Shown here piece by piece: positions 6,386 through 8,975 of a stretch of 8,975 nucleotides of DNA. Position 1 is the stretch's first letter, and every line of letters starts with the position of its first letter. The DNA comes from Thermoplasmatales archaeon JdFR-43 (GTDB lineage Archaea; Thermoplasmatota; E2; UBA202; JdFR-43). Position numbers and translations under genes: made by a program. The DNA lies in assembly GCA_002011355.1 (NCBI GenBank), contig MTNE01000058.1:1-8975 (forward strand), given 5' to 3'. Below the pieces are notes generated by a model. That model had not been told where the DNA came from and searched no databases. It saw nothing but the letters and a program-made list of their open reading frames with translations.

Positions 6386-7099
6386 ATGAGTATAAAGAAA
6401 CTTCAGGATGTAATAGGAAGAAGACATGAGTACGTTAATGACAATCTAAGGTTTTGGAAGAGGACAGGTGGATCGTGTCAGTAAAGCAAGGGAATAACCG
6501 ATTGCTGTTTTTGATGGCAGAATCGGGAAACTGTTCAGTTGTGATCTAGTAGAAAAGGGGAGATAGTTGACAGTTAAGGATATGACTGTAGTTCTGAACA
6601 TGGATTTGAAGGCTGTGTACACCATCCGAAAGAGTTGGGGGGAGCCGATGATCGTCGACATCAACGCTGACCATCTGGATTACGCTGTCATTGACAAAGG
6701 AAACAGAGAAGTTAGTTGCTATTGAAGAATTAACACTTACGACCTCCAGTACGCAAGAAAGGGGAGAAGGAGTTGCCGTTGGACATCGTTGCTAATAAAA
6801 TTAGCAGAAGGCAAGGCACTTCAAAACCTGAAGTCATTATATGAAAGCTTAATACTAGTAACTCCCCATATATTTAGAACAAAAAGACAAATAGGGCTAT
6901 TAAAAACAATAACCTCACTACAGGTTATGGCAGAGGGTATGAGTGTAGGAGAGGGAGGCGGGCTAACCGATGGGCTCCAACGTTGGAGCAGAGAGTGCCC
7001 GAAAGCACTAAGTAACTGGTGCCGGAAGCTTTTGCTTCCGGTTTGAAACCCGACCTAGCCGGAAAAGTTTGCATGCTAAGGTTTGTTAGGAGAGAATAA
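6386..7099 (+). pseudogene. Decayed TnpB (IS200/IS605-type RNA-guided nuclease) pseudogene
   Basis: Several fragments in two plus frames add up to a TnpB relic. Frame one gives IAVFDGRIGKLFSCDLVEKG, then VYTIRKSWG, then the clear RuvC-I segment MIVDINADHLDYAVIDKGN (6648-6704), and INTYDLQYARKGRRS. The next fragment, PLDIVANKISRR, is in another frame. The C-terminal stretch (YGRGYECRRGRRANRWAPT and then LKPDLAGKV) ends at TAA 7097-7099. In-frame stops at about 6488, 6567 and 6723, two or more frameshifts, and the absence of most of RuvC-II, the zinc ribbon and RuvC-III show it is dead. An intact gene is about 1.1-1.3 kb, so internal deletions are implied. The N-terminal boundary is uncertain: the KKLQDVIGRRHEYVNDNLRF frame from 6386 may or may not belong. 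No TnpA gene is visible nearby. The apparent 85-residue ORF at 6789-7046 is a shadow fragment. Confidence 0.65.
6909..7041 (+). ncRNA. Hairpin-rich segment, candidate omega-RNA / right end of the TnpB element
   Basis: Four stem-loops follow one another. ATAACCT/AGGTTAT has a six-base loop (6909-6928). GCTCCAAC/GTTGGAGC is a perfect palindrome (6974-6989). AGTGC/GCACT has loop CCGAAA (6994-7009). CCGGAAGC/GCTTCCGG has loop TTTT (7022-7041). In TnpB elements the omega-RNA overlaps the 3' end of the nuclease gene and runs to the right end of the element, with the guide just beyond. The position here, over the last TnpB codons, fits. The structured part is far better preserved than the nuclease. 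I cannot fold or compare it, so the RNA assignment is inference. Confidence 0.45.
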
Positions 7100-7105
7100 G
7101 TTTTT

Positions 7106-7123
7106 CTAGGTTTGGCAACCTGG
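7106..7123. terminator. Hairpin between converging genes, possible terminator
   Basis: CTAGGTT and AACCTGG pair (one G-T wobble) around the loop TGGC. The hairpin lies between the end of the TnpB remnant (7099) and the stop of the minus-strand gene (7141). A run of T precedes it on the plus strand and none follows, so intrinsic termination is only a guess. Confidence 0.3.
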
Positions 7124-7140
7124 GAAGGCAAGACTCTGGC

Positions 7141-7852
7141 TCAAACCTTAATCAGCCTCCCATCTTCCCCAACCTTGAACCTGGCAAATCCCGGTTTGAC
7201 GTCAATGACTATGCTCTGGTCAACGCCGATGGTGTAAGTTTCCTCGAAACCGAAGAATTCTTCGGTCCTTTCAACTTTCATAACGACGTCGTAGAACCTC
7301 TCCATGAGCTTGCTTACCGCTTCATCATAAAGCTTTTCAGGATACTTGCTGATCAGCGTAACGTTATCGGACATCGAGTCGAAGAGTTTTAGGATGTCTA
7401 CCATTGCTCTCTGCCCGTACATAAGCGGAATTATGGAGAAGCCATAGAAGATTACCGCATCATCGTGGTCGAACTCCTTTACAACCTTAAAGAACTTCTT
7501 GTACCAGGTTAGATCAGGATTTATGAGCCTGTAAAGCTCACCAAACGAAACTCTGTTCTTTAACCCTATTTTTATAATCTTGGTTTTGTTGAGAAGCTCA
7601 GCTAAGTGCGGAGATGCCTTTGAAATTGACTCGTATGTCTTTTCAAGCCGCCTGTACATCGTGTCAGAGAACACGGCAATGAACAGATTTTTTGAAGAGA
7701 AGTGCGAGATTATGTGGTAAAACAGGAGATTCCTGACAGCATATGGTGAGTCGTATACTATGAGCGTCCTGAGGCCTTCGAGCCTAGGGATGATATTACT
7801 GAGGTCGAAATATCCATTCTCGCCCCCCCCCCGAGTTTCTAACCCTTTCCAT
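7141..7852 (-). CDS. KaiC/RecA-like protein of unknown function, start separated by a G10 tract frameshift
   Basis: The continuous minus frame stretches from before the G tract to TGA at 7143-7141 but has no ATG or GTG ahead of GTG 7674, which would cut off a clearly protein-like region (FDLSNIIPRLEGLRTLIVYD, then SPYAVRNLLFYHII). An ATG at 7852-7850 lies in another frame. Removing one G from the ten-G run (7823-7832) joins it to the body as MERVRNSGGGENGYFDLSN, about 236 residues. As read, translation from this ATG would stop after 18 codons. The layout resembles a RecA/KaiC core: strand plus P-loop position (LIVYDSPYAVRN, lacking the GKT of a Walker A), a Walker-B-like strand (DDAVIFYGFSIIPL), and a tail resembling KaiC-like C-termini (ERFYDVVMKVER). 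Nucleotide hydrolysis is therefore unlikely. I recognise the fold only tentatively and can assign no function. Confidence 0.6.
7823..7832. repeat. Homopolymer of ten C (G10 on the coding strand) at the start of a gene
   Basis: Ten consecutive C on the plus strand lie seven codons inside the minus-strand gene. Nine (or twelve) bases would put the ATG at 7852 in frame with the gene body; ten do not. This is either slippage-driven on/off switching, a fixed frameshift, or a base-calling error in a homopolymer. Confidence 0.95.
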
Positions 7853-7870
7853 GATTTATATTTCCCTCAA

Positions 7871-7889
7871 AATTTAATAATTTTTTTGG
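7871..7889 (-). promoter_or_regulatory. TATA/BRE promoter for the minus-strand gene starting at 7852
   Basis: On the minus strand, ACCAAAAAA (BRE-like, 7881-7889) precedes TTATTAAATT (7871-7880). The box centre is 24 bases before the ATG at 7852, so the transcript would begin at or near that ATG (leaderless). GAGGG (7868-7864) is an alternative weak ribosome site. The geometry supports 7852 as the intended start. Confidence 0.5.
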
Positions 7890-7923
7890 TCAATTATCAA
7901 TGCTCAAAGTTAGATCTTCATTC

Positions 7924-7957
7924 GTTGGCAACCCCCGCAACTTCGCGGAAAGCAGCT
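7924..7957. other. Short GC-rich patch with a small hairpin downstream of the cytochrome gene
   Basis: Within otherwise AT-rich spacer a GC-rich patch contains CCGC-AACTTC-GCGG (7936-7949). It lies 3' of the minus-strand cytochrome gene and may help end its transcript. The spacer 7870-7985 holds no gene. Confidence 0.3.
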
Positions 7958-7985
7958 GAGATAAAAATCCTAAAACTCAAGCGAA

Positions 7986-8975
7986 TTAATTTACAACATC
8001 ATAACCTGAAGGTTCCGTTTCAATAACAATGTTGATGCTTCCAGAGTCGTGACAGTTACTACATGTGGTTGCTTTGTGGACCTCTGCCTCATGACACCCC
8101 ATACACATATCCCCCGTTATGGCCCTGGGAAAATTAGAGGAAATGTAGTCAACGAAGGTGGTTCCAACATGTCCTGGTCCCGGACCGCCAACGGTAAAAA
8201 CGACAGCTTTTGTCTTGCTGGATGCATGACAGGTGCCGCATGTCAATGCCTCGGCAGCGTGAACGAGTGTGGAGTTCGTGTCATTGGTCACATTGAAGAG
8301 ATCATAAGTTGCTGCCGCAGCTGGATTTAAATTGGCATACTTGGCAACGTTATGGCATTGGAGACAGTATGTGGTGTTGACCAGCTCAGCCCTTAGAGCT
8401 GAGTCGACGTAATGGTATCTGTCGTGCCCCCACCCGTTCGTCCCCCAGGCATCCTCTATGGGCGAGTGAGTCAAGTAGTTGTAGGTTGAACCAGCAGTCC
8501 CGTTCACAAGAGCATCATAAATATTCTTGTGACACTTTGTGCAATCGATTTTACTTGCATTAATAAACTCGTGTTTTGCTCCTGCTTTGCTGAAGTCAGC
8601 AAGGTATTCTCTCGTTCCGTTGATTGTTAGGGTTGACACACTCCAACTATTTAGAGTGAAGTTAAGGTTGTAAAAATATTTGAACTCAATCTTAACGGAA
8701 AAATTCGTGTGACATGCTATGCACGCCTCATTCTCCCCCACGCCAATGTCAAAATTCAGGGCATCTAACACAAACCTCTTATGGGCAGAATAGTCGCTCC
8801 CGTATCCAGCATCGCCGAATGCATTTGCAAATGGAACTGTTACAACGCTCCCATCAGCAAGCGTTATGCTTGTTTTTGAATGGCAGTCCAGACATCTCGG
8901 CTTTACTGCGGCATGGGCTTCTTCTCCAGGAACCGTTGTGCCGTTATCGTAAGCTACAGTCTGGATGTTTGGGTT
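7986..8975 (-). CDS. Multiheme c-type cytochrome, secreted, 3' part (5' end outside window)
   Basis: The minus frame is open from the window edge to TAA at 7988-7986, so the visible 329 residues are the C-terminal part of a larger protein. The GTG at 8771 is not a true start, because a heme motif lies upstream in frame. Seven CXXCH heme-binding motifs are visible: CLDCH, CIACH, CTKCH, CLQCH, CGTCH, CMGCH and CSNCH (residues 28, 85, 145, 204, 246, 291 and 305 of the visible part). Additional His residues could serve as distal ligands. There are ten N-X-S/T sequons (for example NGT, NFS, NAS and the run NVTNDTNST), which fits an exported, heavily glycosylated cell-surface protein. No membrane segment appears in the visible C-terminus, which ends hydrophilic. 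In Ferroglobus and Geoglobus such proteins are linked to extracellular Fe(III) reduction, so a role in extracellular electron transfer is likely. The signal peptide, total heme count and anchor cannot be seen. Confidence 0.9.
   Translation of the reverse strand, partial: NPNIQTVAYDNGTTVPGEEAHAAVKPRCLDCHSKTSITLADGSVVTVPFANAFGDAGYGSDYSAHKRFVLDALNFDIGVGENEACIACHTNFSVKIEFKYFYNLNFTLNSWSVSTLTINGTREYLADFSKAGAKHEFINASKIDCTKCHKNIYDALVNGTAGSTYNYLTHSPIEDAWGTNGWGHDRYHYVDSALRAELVNTTYCLQCHNVAKYANLNPAAAATYDLFNVTNDTNSTLVHAAEALTCGTCHASSKTKAVVFTVGGPGPGHVGTTFVDYISSNFPRAITGDMCMGCHEAEVHKATTCSNCHDSGSINIVIETEPSGYDVVN

Noticed and set aside
6789..7046. 85-residue plus-strand ORF as a novel gene
   Set aside because: It continues a TnpB pseudogene frame and overlaps the hairpin segment; no independent start signal or domain.
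6925..7131. 68-residue minus-strand ORF
   Set aside because: It is antisense to the TnpB remnant and hairpin block, with no recognisable features.
7760..8330. Plus-strand ORFs at 7760-8026 and 8049-8330
   Set aside because: They are shadows of the minus-strand KaiC-like gene, spacer and cytochrome; the apparent Cys-rich content reflects the complement of heme-motif codons.
8771..8975. GTG at 8771 as the cytochrome start
   Set aside because: The frame stays open to the window edge and contains another heme motif (CLDCH) upstream, so the gene begins outside the window.

Overview
The window most likely comes from a hyperthermophilic euryarchaeon of the Archaeoglobaceae, with Ferroglobus or Geoglobus the best fit. 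This is inferred from gene content: a glutaryl-CoA dehydrogenase, an archaeal two-subunit acyl-CoA synthetase of the succinyl-CoA synthetase type, an NrpR-type (DUF128) regulator, a large multiheme c-type cytochrome rich in N-glycosylation sequons, and archaeal-style BRE/TATA promoters. No rRNA or tRNA is visible, so the placement is a judgement.

Layout. Positions 1-1744 are an insertion-sequence graveyard. A minus-strand IS110-family transposase pseudogene (283-1322) carries at least six inactivating lesions. Next to it lies an internally deleted DDE (IS6-like) element of about 330 bp (1412-1744) with imperfect terminal inverted repeats. The first 260 bases hold ambiguous open frames and an exact 21-bp tandem duplication. 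Positions 1939-5207 hold a plus-strand operon: a clear promoter, gcdH (ATG at 1983), a SucC-like subunit overlapping gcdH by 20 nt, and a SucD-like subunit 2 nt after it behind a strong Shine-Dalgarno. A DUF128 regulator (5251-6264) follows 43 nt later. Positions 6386-7099 hold a decayed TnpB (IS200/IS605 type) whose 3' part contains a run of perfect hairpins resembling an omega-RNA. On the minus strand follow a KaiC/RecA-like gene whose start is separated from its body by a ten-base G tract (7852-7141), and the 3' part of a multiheme cytochrome running off the right edge (8975-7986).

How the genes work together. GcdH converts glutaryl-CoA to crotonyl-CoA plus CO2, a late step in anaerobic breakdown of aromatic compounds and some amino acids. 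The tightly coupled acyl-CoA synthetase departs from canonical succinyl-CoA synthetase at several conserved positions (notably FGGI to FAEI in the beta subunit). This suggests the pair may activate, or release with ATP formation, glutarate or another dicarboxylate. NrpR proteins respond to 2-oxoglutarate, so a one-domain relative beside this operon could sense a related dicarboxylate. The cytochrome suggests extracellular electron transfer, for example to Fe(III), as a sink for the electrons released. The last two links are inference.
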